Shown piece after piece: positions 53,213-62,200 of a stretch of 64,000 bases of DNA. Numbering within the stretch: the first letter of the stretch is position 1; each line of letters starts with the position of its first letter. Source of the DNA: CAYWNA01 sp964459305 (lineage in GTDB: Bacteria; Planctomycetota; Planctomycetia; Pirellulales; Pirellulaceae). The DNA is taken from NCBI GenBank assembly GCA_964459305.1, contig CAYWNA010000035.1:6059-70058 (forward strand), in the 5' to 3' direction. The position numbers and the translations under genes are program-made. Below the pieces are notes generated by a model that saw only the letters and a program-made list of their open reading frames with translations, did no database searches and had not been told where the DNA came from.

Positions 53213-53761
53213 TCACGACGAACGGGGTTGAGTGAACGCTCGACTTGGTGCGTCGTGGCTGTAGGCTCCCACTCGCCATTGGCCGTCCTCCTCCTTGAAG
53301 AACGTGACCTCGACAAACCGCAGAATCCGTATCGGGCCATCTCTTGTGCTGAGCACGACAAGCACATTGAACCTGGCTATCGCCTTTGGAGGAATGTGAT
53401 CCGGAAGGACCTCGATCCGGAGATTTCGTTTGATGTCGATTTCGTGGAACCTGTACTGCCGAAGCTCGGTTCTGGCGTGATCGCGAACCTCCGGCGCTCC
53501 GGAATACGCGTACTGGAAGGCTGCCTCAATCTCGTTGCGTTCTACCAAATCCGCAATTTCGTGCAGCGCCACGGTTATCTGCTCGCGGTCCGTGACGACG
53601 ACTCGTTCTAGAACTACGGCGCCCACGGTCAGCAGAACCGCAGCGATCGTCAGGTACAGCAGCCACTTCTGACCCGTCCGCAACCAGCCACTGCCCAGCA
53701 TCGCCGCCGTCAAGCCGCCGATCAGCACCGAGGGGAGTGGATTCTCCAGTATCCAATCCAT
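53213..53761 (-). CDS. Membrane-anchored protein of unknown function
   Basis: 182 residues. Two N-terminal hydrophobic helices (LPSVLIGGLTAAMLGSGWLR and WLLYLTIAAVLLTVGAVVLE) are followed by a soluble alpha+beta domain (about 58-182). The soluble part resembles SnoaL/NTF2-like folds: IADLVERNEIEAAFQYAYSG, ARFNVLVVLSTRDGPIRILR and a final strand WRVGAYSHD. I cannot name a family. It starts 17 bp after the stop of the HtrA-like protease gene on the same strand, so the two are likely one operon and may act together at the membrane. Confidence 0.65.
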   Translation of the reverse strand: MDWILENPLPSVLIGGLTAAMLGSGWLRTGQKWLLYLTIAAVLLTVGAVVLERVVVTDREQITVALHEIADLVERNEIEAAFQYAYSGAPEVRDHARTELRQYRFHEIDIKRNLRIEVLPDHIPPKAIARFNVLVVLSTRDGPIRILRFVEVTFFKEEDGQWRVGAYSHDAPSRAFTQPRSS

Positions 53762-53778
53762 CTTTGTCTCAGGTCCAT

Positions 53779-55068
53779 CTACGAATCCACAAGTGCCGGA
53801 CGTTCGGCAACCGAAACCGTCAGCGAAATCCTGCGACCGCCCCGTAACACAACCATCGTCGCCGAGGTGCCAGTATCCGTCATCGCCACCAAACGAATCA
53901 ATTCGGCCGGTTTATTGATCGGCGTTCCGTTCCAGCTCAAAACAATGTCGCCGACCCGGATTCCCGCATCTCGCGCGGGGCATGGTATGTCGGCTTCGTC
54001 GACTACGCGTGCGACGAAGGCGCCATTCATGTCCGACAGGCCGTATCTGAGTATGTCTTCCTCGTCGACCTCTCTGAGTTGGACGCCCAACCAGCCTCGC
54101 GCGACTTGACCCGAGGTTTTCAGACGTTGATATACATTCTTGGCAACGCTGCTGGGGATGGCAAAGCTGACACCCTGATACGATTCGCCAAGAATCGCGG
54201 TGTTGATGCCGATCACACGTCCGTGGGCATCGACCAGCGGGCCACCGCTGTTGCCCGGGTTCACCGCGGCATCGGTCTGAAGGCAGTCCTGATACACTTC
54301 GCCCGCCATACCGGATCGATGCTTGGCGCTGAGAATGCCGAACGTGATCGTCCTCTGCAAACCAAACGGGCTTCCGACGGCCCACACCAACGCGCCGACC
54401 TCCAAATCGTCGCTGTCACCCCACTCGGCGGCAACCAGGTCATCACCTTCGATCTTCAATACCGCCAAGTCGGTCAGCGCATCGACACCGGCGATTTGAG
54501 CCGATAGGAAGCGTCCATCGCTGAGCGAGACTTGTATGTCTCTCGCACCAAGGACAACGTGGTAGTTTGTCACGATGTAGCCCTGCGGGTCGATAATGAC
54601 GCCGGACCCTTGTCCCCGCAACTCTCGACGTTGCTGACCGAACAGTTGGGCGAACTCGTTTGGTAACTCCCGTTCATTCACGCTGCGAACGTTGATGTGA
54701 ACGACACTGGGCCCAACCTGCTGTGAGACCATCTGGTACGCCTTCGATAGACTATCCAGCGGTATCTCCTTCAGGCCCACCGTGGCGATATCGTACTCGG
54801 CCTGTTGCCGACCGCGAGTGATTGCGTAGTGGTACCGCTCCAGTAAGTACGGAATCATGTACTGAAGGATCAGCAATAGGGCTATCAAGAACAAGACCCG
54901 CGACACGGTAACAAACGGGGTGTACGTACTAGGCGCACTCCGGGCGGGTTGCCTGCGCGGTTCGGCAGACACGATGAGGAGTCCAGGGTCCGTACCCTGC
55001 GGCGAGGGGGGGTTTTCCGGCGGAAGCGGTGGCGGAACGGGCTCGGGCGAGAAAGAGGACTCTTGCAT
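53779..55068 (-). CDS. HtrA/Deg-like serine protease with PDZ domain
   Basis: 429 residues from ATG 55068 (MQESSFSPEPVPPPLPPENP); the frame open to 55275 lacks similarity and overlaps the aat leader. A proline-rich cytoplasmic N-terminus leads to one membrane helix (about 53-75, VTVSRVLFLIALLLILQYMI). The trypsin-like domain carries the full triad: His170 (VTNYHVVLG), Asp200 (ALTDLAVLK) and Ser274 (NPGNSGGP). A single PDZ domain ends the protein (about 325-425, GWLGVQLREVDEEDILRYG and IRVGDIVLSWNGTPINKPAE). This is the DegS/DegQ-like layout; it degrades or senses misfolded envelope proteins. The one-helix anchor and single PDZ resemble DegS. It is divergent from aat. Confidence 0.93.
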   Translation of the reverse strand: MQESSFSPEPVPPPLPPENPPSPQGTDPGLLIVSAEPRRQPARSAPSTYTPFVTVSRVLFLIALLLILQYMIPYLLERYHYAITRGRQQAEYDIATVGLKEIPLDSLSKAYQMVSQQVGPSVVHINVRSVNERELPNEFAQLFGQQRRELRGQGSGVIIDPQGYIVTNYHVVLGARDIQVSLSDGRFLSAQIAGVDALTDLAVLKIEGDDLVAAEWGDSDDLEVGALVWAVGSPFGLQRTITFGILSAKHRSGMAGEVYQDCLQTDAAVNPGNSGGPLVDAHGRVIGINTAILGESYQGVSFAIPSSVAKNVYQRLKTSGQVARGWLGVQLREVDEEDILRYGLSDMNGAFVARVVDEADIPCPARDAGIRVGDIVLSWNGTPINKPAELIRLVAMTDTGTSATMVVLRGGRRISLTVSVAERPALVDS

Positions 55069-55301
55069 GGCGAATCGGCTCGACTGGTGACGAGGCGAGG
55101 GCCGTGGCACAACGGCCAGCAAGCCCACAACAACCACATTATACCCCACTCGGCCGAGTCTGTCGTTGGAGTACAGCCTTCGGGCCGGAAGAAGGCAGGT
55201 CCGACGCATATGTCGAGGCCAGCGTGACACATGTGTCGGCTTTGGAAAGAAAAAAGGCTGAAGCCTGGACTCCAACCGGGACTATTCGGTACGATTCAGG
55301 C

Positions 55302-55982
55302 ATGCCTGATGCTCTTGAGCCGCCCCGCTTTCCACCCGTTTGGAACGCCCGCGCCGATGGCTTATTGATGCTTGGCGGCCAGTTGACGACGGACTGGCTG
55401 CTGGCCGCGTACCGCCAAGGGATCTTTCCTTGGCCACTCTCTGACGGCCATGCCCATGTTCTGGCCTGGTTCAGCCCCGACCCAAGAGCGGTTCTGGAGC
55501 TGGACAGCCTCCACGTATCGCGAAGACTGCGTCGTCGCTTGCGAAGCGGTCAGTTTCAAGTCTCCTTCGACACCGATTTTGCGGCCGTGGTCGCTGGATG
55601 CGCCAAGCCGCGCGGCCCCGATGATGACACGTGGATCACACCGGCCATGGCGGCGGCGTACGGGCGACTTCACGAAATTGGATACGCCCACAGCGTCGAA
55701 GTCTGGCAACAAGGCGAGTTGGTTGGCGGATTGTATGGAGTCGCATTGGGAGGTTTCTTCTCTGGCGAATCGATGTTTTGCCGCGAACGCGACGCCTCGA
55801 AGGTAGCACTGGCGTACTTGGTCGACCGTCTGCAGGAGCGACGTTTCGTTTTGTTCGACGTTCAACAGACGACGCCCCATCTGCGGAGCATGGGAGCGAC
55901 GGAAATTTCACGTCACGAATTTCTGTCTCGTCTGAAGAAATCCCTGGATCAGCCGGTGTCCCTCTCGTTGATGCAACGCTAG
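55302..55982 (+). CDS. aat: Leucyl/phenylalanyl-tRNA-protein transferase
   Basis: 226 residues from ATG 55302 (MPDALEPPRFPPVWNARADG); the frame open to 55029 is dissimilar. The enzyme adds Leu or Phe from aminoacyl-tRNA to proteins with N-terminal Arg or Lys, marking them for ClpAP/ClpS in the N-end rule pathway. Conserved blocks are GLLMLGGQLTTDWLLAAYRQ, GIFPWPLSDG, VLAWFSPDPRAVLELDSLHV, TWITPAMAAAYGRLHEIGYA, HSVEVWQQGELVGGLYGVAL and GGFFSGESMFCRERDASKVA, with the expected order and length. The Shine-Dalgarno site is weak. It stands divergent from the HtrA-like gene. Confidence 0.95.
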   Translation: MPDALEPPRFPPVWNARADGLLMLGGQLTTDWLLAAYRQGIFPWPLSDGHAHVLAWFSPDPRAVLELDSLHVSRRLRRRLRSGQFQVSFDTDFAAVVAGCAKPRGPDDDTWITPAMAAAYGRLHEIGYAHSVEVWQQGELVGGLYGVALGGFFSGESMFCRERDASKVALAYLVDRLQERRFVLFDVQQTTPHLRSMGATEISRHEFLSRLKKSLDQPVSLSLMQR

Positions 55983-56174
55983 CACGACGCGCAGATTGCC
56001 CTTGCTGCCGTGTTAAGCGTCGAAAGTAGGCCTGCAACAGTCAAATTCGCATTTGGCTCCAGTCGCCGATTCGCTATACTCCCCGCCCTTCTAAACACGT
56101 CTTTGCCGCAAGTCTTGCGGCCGGCAGGAATGATGGTGTCCTGCCACCGTGGGCCTGTTCTTGTCTTTGAAACG

Positions 56175-57326
56175 ATGCATCGAGTTGCGAAAAAGAACGT
56201 TGCTGCCGCTTTCCTGTTGCACCTTCTGCTAGGCTTGCTGGCAGGCTGTGGAACCACAAAAACGCGGTCCGCTAGCGACCAGTTGCTGATGTCCGACGCC
56301 GTGGACCGTACCGTCGCCCAGATCGACTTCAGCGTCTTTTCCGACCAAAAGGTGTACTTCGACGCGACGTACGTCAAGACACTCAAAGGATTTGGCTTCG
56401 TCAATGCGGACTACGTCATTAGTTCGTTACGTCAGCAGATAGTGGCTGCGGGCTGTTTGATTCAGGACGACGAGAAGGACGCGGACTTTGTGCTCGAAGC
56501 TCGTGTTGGAACGCTCGGTACAGACGGGCACAACGTGACGTACGGAATCCCGGCCAGCACAGGTCTGACCGACGCGGCGTCGTTGTTGCCCAGCGTCCCA
56601 CGAATCCCCATGATTCCTGAAATCTCGATTGCCAGGAAAGAGGACTACAAAGGCGCGGCAAAAATCGGCGTCTTTGCCTACCATCGAGAAACCAAACGTC
56701 GCATCTGGCAATCCGGTATCGCGATGGCTACCAGCAGTGCGAATGACGCTTGGGTACTCGGCGCGGGGCCCATCCAGTATGGCACGATTTATGACGAGAC
56801 TCGTTTTGCCGGCGATCGCATTTGGAGGCCGTGGGGAAAGAAGAAGAAAGACGACGAGCCATCGCATCGTGTGGTGTCTTACTATGAGGAGGTGGACTTC
56901 GAGAAACGCGCCGAGCAGCAGGCGGCGTCGGAGATGGGGGACCAAGGCACCGGCGGCTCCGCACGGCAGATGCCGGGAGCCCCACGGTTGCTTCCGCGCC
57001 ACCTGGATGCTCATGCCACCCCGGTGCTACCAAGAGATTCACAAATCATTACGGATGAGCCAAGTCCGCCGCCGCCAGCAAAACCTCCGCCATCAGCGAA
57101 ACCTAACCCATCGCCGAAGCCACCACTGCCAGCGGAACCCAAGCCATCGCCGAAACCCTCCCCGCCGACGGAATCTAAGCCACCCCCAAAGCCCCCATCA
57201 ACACCGAAACCCAAGCCATCACCGGTGACACCTAAGCCATCGCCGAAGCCTCCATCGTTGGCAGAGCCCAAACCGTCAGCGAAACCCGCATCGCCTGCGC
57301 AATCTCCGGCACCAAGCGCAAAGTGA
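56175..57326 (+). CDS. Lipoprotein with long Pro/Lys-rich C-terminal tail (DUF6655-like)
   Basis: 383 residues from ATG 56175 (MHRVAKKNVAAAFLLHLLLG); the frame open to 56010 has no signal peptide. A lipobox LLAGC gives Cys25 as the lipidated residue. The globular part (about 30-240) includes SDQKVYFDATYVKTLKGFGF, VNADYVISSLRQQIVAAGCL and DADFVLEARVGTLGTDGHNV, then YGIPASTGL and HRETKRRIWQSGIAMATSSA. This order matches my memory of a small planctomycete lipoprotein family (DUF6655). Residues about 293-383 are low complexity, repeating PSPKP/PxKP about fifteen times. That tail could reach the cell wall or outer membrane like TonB's Pro/Lys arm, but no TonB C-terminal domain follows. Confidence 0.75.
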   Translation: MHRVAKKNVAAAFLLHLLLGLLAGCGTTKTRSASDQLLMSDAVDRTVAQIDFSVFSDQKVYFDATYVKTLKGFGFVNADYVISSLRQQIVAAGCLIQDDEKDADFVLEARVGTLGTDGHNVTYGIPASTGLTDAASLLPSVPRIPMIPEISIARKEDYKGAAKIGVFAYHRETKRRIWQSGIAMATSSANDAWVLGAGPIQYGTIYDETRFAGDRIWRPWGKKKKDDEPSHRVVSYYEEVDFEKRAEQQAASEMGDQGTGGSARQMPGAPRLLPRHLDAHATPVLPRDSQIITDEPSPPPPAKPPPSAKPNPSPKPPLPAEPKPSPKPSPPTESKPPPKPPSTPKPKPSPVTPKPSPKPPSLAEPKPSAKPASPAQSPAPSAK

Positions 57327-57475
57327 CGCGATGTGGCAAATCATGGGAGCAGATAGTCGCCGTGTTCTCCGAACTCGGTGCCTTCTCTCACCGACCTCGG
57401 AGGGGATGGCGACAAACGCAACAGCTATTTCTCGGCCGATCCTAACGCGTTAGGCAAGCGGCAGATGAAAATCTA

Positions 57476-57538
57476 CCGTGGGATAGGCTTCCAGCCTGTC
57501 AAATATGCGGCCTGACAGGCTGGAAGCCTATCCCACGG
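57476..57538 (+). repeat. 26-bp-arm palindrome
   Basis: Arms 57476-57501 and 57513-57538 are perfectly complementary over 26 bp, loop 11 bases. The arm reads CCGTGGGATAGGCTTCCAGC onward. It lies 150 bp past the lipoprotein stop. No T-run follows. Confidence 0.85.
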
Positions 57539-57668
57539 GTACGCGAATTTCCGCCACTCGCGTTGGATTGAACGACGATGTTGTTTCGCCCTCGATCCTA
57601 CAGTTGTTTCGACCTGGACAATTGAGACCGAGTGAAAGATGGTTTAGGATGCGTTCTGTGGCATCCGG

Positions 57669-57797
57669 ATATACCATCCGCGGACAAGTCTGACGTGTAG
57701 CCGAACTCGCCAGAGTTTGGTTTTTCCCTACGCAGGCCAAAGTCTGGCGACTTCGGCTACATGCGGAAAAATGTCAATCCTGGCCGCGGGTGGTATG
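57669..57797 (-). repeat. GTAGCCGAA element, copy 3 (full length, inverted)
   Basis: Reverse-complemented, it reads ATACCACCCGCGGCCAGGAT at one end and TGTCCGCGGATGGTATAT at the other, the same as copy 2 at 35805-35931 with few differences. The inner palindrome (GTAGCCGAACTCGCCAGAGT ... CTGGCGACTTCGGCTAC) is conserved. Confidence 0.85.
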
Positions 57798-57885
57798 GCT
57801 TCCTGCCTTGGTTGAAGACGCCACAGATCTCTCAGTCGGATTTGATGTCCAGCAGCTACAACCATCAACATGCGAGGGCTTCACG

Positions 57886-59169
57886 ATGAGCATTCACAAG
57901 ACTGTCTATGTTGTCGCTTTGGCCAGCCTATGCCTTGTCCCCCAGATGCAAGCTCAGCCCAAGGGTGCCAACTACGACGAATCCAAAGTGCCCAAATTCA
58001 CTCTGCCAGACCCGTTGGTGATGGCAGGCGGCGACAAAGTGACCGATGCCGAAACCTGGCGGACGAACCGGCGTTCGGAGATCCTGCAGTTGTTCGAAAC
58101 GCAGATGTACGGTCGGAGACCGGGACGCCCGCAGGATATGACCTTCGAGCTCACCTCGACCGATCCGCAGGCGCTGGACGGCAAGGCGATTCGCAAACAG
58201 GTCTCCGTCTATTTCGCGGGCAATAAGGACGGCCCGAAGATGAACATTCTGATCTACGCGCCCGCCAAAGCGAAACGGCCCGTTCCAGCGTTTCTGGGTT
58301 TGAACTTTGGCGGTAACCACTCGATCCATTCGGATCCCGGCATTACGCTTTCCAATGCGTGGATGCGTCCGAAGAAGGGAATTGTCGACCATCGTGCCAC
58401 GGAAGCTTCACGCGGAACGAGTGCAAGCCGTTGGGCCGTCGATAAGATCCTGGCCAGGGGCTACGCGTTGGCGACGATTTACTATGGGGACATCGACCCG
58501 GACTACGACGATGGGTTCCAGAACGGCGTACACCCGCTGTTCTACGAAGAGGGCCAGACCAAGCCGAAGCCGGACCAATGGGGATCTATCGCTGCCTGGA
58601 CATGGGGCCTGAGTCGAGCGGTGGACTACTTCGAAACCGACGACGACATCGACCAGGGGCGCGTGGCCGTGATCGGGCATTCGCGTTTGGGCAAGACGGC
58701 TTTGTGGGCGGGCGCCCAGGACGAACGTTTTGCCCTGGTCATTTCGAACAACTCCGGCTGCGGCGGCGCGGCGCTCAGTCGTCGTCGATTTGGCGAGAAA
58801 GTCAAACGCATTAACACCTCGTTCCCACATTGGTTCTGCGACAACTTCAACAAGTACAACGACAACGAGGACGCGCTGCCCGTCGACCAGCACATGCTGA
58901 TTGCCCTGATCGCTCCGCGGCCGGTCTACGTGGCCAGTGCCAAAGACGATCGGTGGGCCGATCCCCGCGGAGAATTCCTAGCAGCCAAGAATGCCGAGCC
59001 TGTCTATCAACTACTCGGCGCCGGTGGATTACCCAGTGACAAGATGCCCGGCGTTGACAAGCCGGTCAGCGACATCATTGGGTACCACATCCGCAGCGGC
59101 AGGCACGACGTGACCGATTACGACTGGGAACAATATCTGAGCTTTGCGGACAGACACCTCAAACGCTAG
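57886..59169 (+). CDS. CE15-like glucuronoyl esterase, secreted
   Basis: 427 residues from ATG 57886 (MSIHKTVYVVALASLCLVPQ), with GAGGG 7 bases upstream. A signal peptide ends near MQAQ. The domain is an alpha/beta-hydrolase of the CE15 kind: LGLNFGGNHSIHSDPGI, DKILARGYALATIYYGDIDP, GSIAAWTWGLSRAVDYFE, the nucleophile elbow GHSRLGKTALWAGAQDERFA with Ser266, NNSGCGGAALSRR, and the catalytic His407 in SGRHDVTDYDW. The Cys-Gly-Gly and Arg around the elbow are typical of this family. CE15 enzymes cut the ester between 4-O-methyl-glucuronate of xylan and lignin; bacterial members are broader. It precedes the second PQQ/methyltransferase fusion by 120 bp. Confidence 0.9.
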   Translation: MSIHKTVYVVALASLCLVPQMQAQPKGANYDESKVPKFTLPDPLVMAGGDKVTDAETWRTNRRSEILQLFETQMYGRRPGRPQDMTFELTSTDPQALDGKAIRKQVSVYFAGNKDGPKMNILIYAPAKAKRPVPAFLGLNFGGNHSIHSDPGITLSNAWMRPKKGIVDHRATEASRGTSASRWAVDKILARGYALATIYYGDIDPDYDDGFQNGVHPLFYEEGQTKPKPDQWGSIAAWTWGLSRAVDYFETDDDIDQGRVAVIGHSRLGKTALWAGAQDERFALVISNNSGCGGAALSRRRFGEKVKRINTSFPHWFCDNFNKYNDNEDALPVDQHMLIALIAPRPVYVASAKDDRWADPRGEFLAAKNAEPVYQLLGAGGLPSDKMPGVDKPVSDIIGYHIRSGRHDVTDYDWEQYLSFADRHLKR

Positions 59170-59289
59170 GACAAACGCAGGCGTCGTAGCGGCCGCACGG
59201 CCAGCGCAGCCGCATGCGCCCCGGGATTTCCGGGCTCGGCGACGTTGCCCTGGCTCCACTGGTCGATGGCAATGCAGGAGGAGGTTTCG

Positions 59290-62200
59290 ATGATTGGTAG
59301 ATTGGCTCTGTGCGTGTGGTTGTGCGGTTTCGCGGCCAACGTGCTGGCTGAGGCAAATGAGGGTTCCACTTACTTGGGCAACAACGGGCGGACAGCGTAC
59401 GTGGATGCGAAGGTCCCCGCGGCGCCGGTGCTGAAGTGGGTCTATCACGAGAAGCACCGCCCGCGACATGCTTGGCCGGAGCCGAACCGCGAGGTCCAGT
59501 ACATCGACTTCGACTACTCCACGCAGGTGGCCATCGGGAAGGGCATGGCCTTCTTCGGCTCGTCGGCCGACCACAAGGTCTATGCCATCGATCTTCAGAC
59601 CGGCACCGAGCGGTGGACGTTCTACACGGAAGGCCCCGTACGTTTCGCGCCGGTGGTCCGTGACGGCCGGGTGTATGCAGCGTCGGACGACGGACATCTG
59701 TACTGCCTCCAGGCTGCGACGGGCAAGGAAGTGTGGCGTTTCCGCGGCGGGCCCGGGGATCGGAAGTTGATCGGCAACGAACAGATGATCTCGCACTGGC
59801 CGGCGCGGTCGGGAGTGTTGATCGACGGTGACCGCCTGTTTTTCACGGCCGGCATGTGGTCGCGGGACGGCGTGTTCATCTATTGCCTCAACCCCGGCGA
59901 TGGCAGCGTCATCTGGAAGAACGATACATCGGGGTACCACTTCGCGACGCTCCCGCATTCGACAGGCTATGCGGGCGTGGCGCCGCAGGGATACCTGGCA
60001 CTGCACCGCGGGCGGCTGTACGTGCCGACGGGGCGTGGTGCGCCGGCCGCCTTCGACGCCGCTACCGGCGAATTCCAGTTCTACGAGAACGGTCTCGGCT
60101 ACAAGCCGCACCAGCCGGGCGGATCGCGCGTGATGGCCTGGCAGGATTGGGTCATCTTCAAACGCCGCAGCCAACACAACGAGGAGAGCGTCCGCTACGA
60201 ACAGCGCGATCCGGCGCTAGGCGCAGCGTCAGGGCTGTTTGCGGTCGCCTTCGACACGGGCAAGGTGGCGTGGTCGCTGACGGACAGAAACATCGTGGCC
60301 GCACGAGGCAAGAGCCTGATCCTCGCCGGTCAGGGGCCGGTCATCAAGGCCGACATCGACGCGTTGATGGCAGGCTACGCGAAGTACTGGAAGAACGGCA
60401 AGAACCTGGGGCACGACAAGAACATCGCGGCGTCCGGCGTGGACTACACGAGGTCCGGCCCTGGCAAGCTGATCCCCAACCCGGCGTGGATGAGCCCGCT
60501 GCCTTACAAGAAATGGCAGGCCGACGTCGGGCGGGTATTCGCGCTGCTGTGCGCAGGCGATACGATCCTCGCCGGCGGACGCGGCACCGTGTCGGCCATC
60601 GACTTCCAGACGGGCAAGGTTCTGTGGCAGAAAACGACCGACGGCGAGGCGCGGGGTATCTGCGCCGTCGACGGGCGGTTCATCGTCAGTTCGACGGCCG
60701 GCAAGCTGTACTGCTTCGGCGCCGGCCAGACGGATTCCGACCGGAAGATCACGCACCGTGTCGTCAAGCCGACCGTCGACGCGGAGGCGAAACGGCGGGC
60801 GGCGGACATACTCAAGACCAGTGACGTCCGCGCCGGATATGCGTTGATGCTCGGGGCAGGCGACGGGCAGTTGCTTTCCACGCTGGTCCAGCAGAGCGAT
60901 CTCAGCGTGTACTGCCTCGAACCCGATGCGGAGAAGGTCGCCGATGTCCGGAAAACGCTGGACGACGCCGGCCTGCTGGGCGTGCGCGCGGCCGTCCATC
61001 ACGGACCTTTCGACACGCTGCCATACAACCCCTACTTCGCCAACCTGATCGTCTGGGGCGATCCGCTGGGCAGTGCGGCCGCGAAGCTGAAGGCGGCGGA
61101 GCTCTATCGTGTGCTTCGTCCCTGTGGCGGCGTGGCGTGTCAGATCGCAGGCGGCGAGTCGACTGCCGTCACGCGGACGTTCCTGGCCAGCGGGGATGTG
61201 CCTGCCGAGGAAGTCTCAGAATCGTCGCTCGGAATCGTCGTCCGGCGCGGCAAGCTGCCGGGCACCGGGCAGTGGACACACGCGCACGCCAACGTCGGGC
61301 GCACCGGTTGCTCCGAGGACACTCTCGCCCGCCTGCCGCTGGGCATGCTCTGGTGGGGCGGGCCCGGTCCGTCGCGGATCGTCTCGCGACACTGGAGGGC
61401 GCCCGTGCCGCTGTTCGCCAACGGTGTACTCTACGTCCAGGGCCAACACGACGTGTTCGCAGTCGATGCCTACAACGGCCGCGAGATGTGGAATCGTCAC
61501 CTGGAGGATATCGGACGGTTCCCGCCGACCCACCGTGGCGGGAACATCGTCGCCGACGACGAGGGCGTCTACTGCATTCAGGGTCTGACCTGCCTGAAAC
61601 TCGACGCACGCACGGGCAAGACCTCCCGTGATTACGCATTCCCGCTCACCGATGCCCACCGGAACGCGATGGCCGGCCTCCTGCCGGGCGGCGCGGACTC
61701 GGCTGACAACGCCCGCGTTGTCTGGGAGTATCTGGGGCTGGCCGGCGACTGTCTGATCGGCACGCTGGGGCACGAGCCCATGAACGACGAACGGACGCCA
61801 ATGCCCTTCACGAAAAGCATCCAGCAGTCCAAACTTGTCTTCGCGATCCACAAGACGACGGGCAAGCTGCTCTGGGAGCACGCTCTTGAGCGGTCGGTGT
61901 CTCCGACGGCTATCGTCGCGGACGAGCGGACCGTCTACCTGCTCGACCGGACGGGCGGCGCGAAGCAGGGCTCAGCCAAGAGGCGAGGCACGGGCAGCGT
62001 GCCCGTTTCATCGCTCAAGGCGCTGGACCTCGCGACGGGGAAGGTACTCTGGACGCAAAGCGGTATCCCGCCGGCGTGGAAGGCGCTCATGTTGCGCAGC
62101 GATGTGGTCGTCGCCTACCCGAACCCTGCGGAGAACGCTGCCGCCGACGGCGACAAGGGAGTCGGCGTTTTCGCCTGCCGCGACGGGAAGATGCTCTGGA

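Larger units (their letters stand above)
57327..57885. other. 559-bp gap with two palindromic elements
   Basis: No gene. It holds a 63-bp palindrome (57476-57538) and an inverted copy of the GTAGCCGAA element (57669-57797), listed separately. The promoter and GAGGG ribosome-binding site (57874-57878) of the downstream esterase complete the gap. Confidence 0.6.

Noticed and set aside
59029..60177. 382-residue minus-strand ORF
   Set aside because: Overlaps the end of the CE15-like gene and the start of the propeller gene, both well supported on the plus strand.
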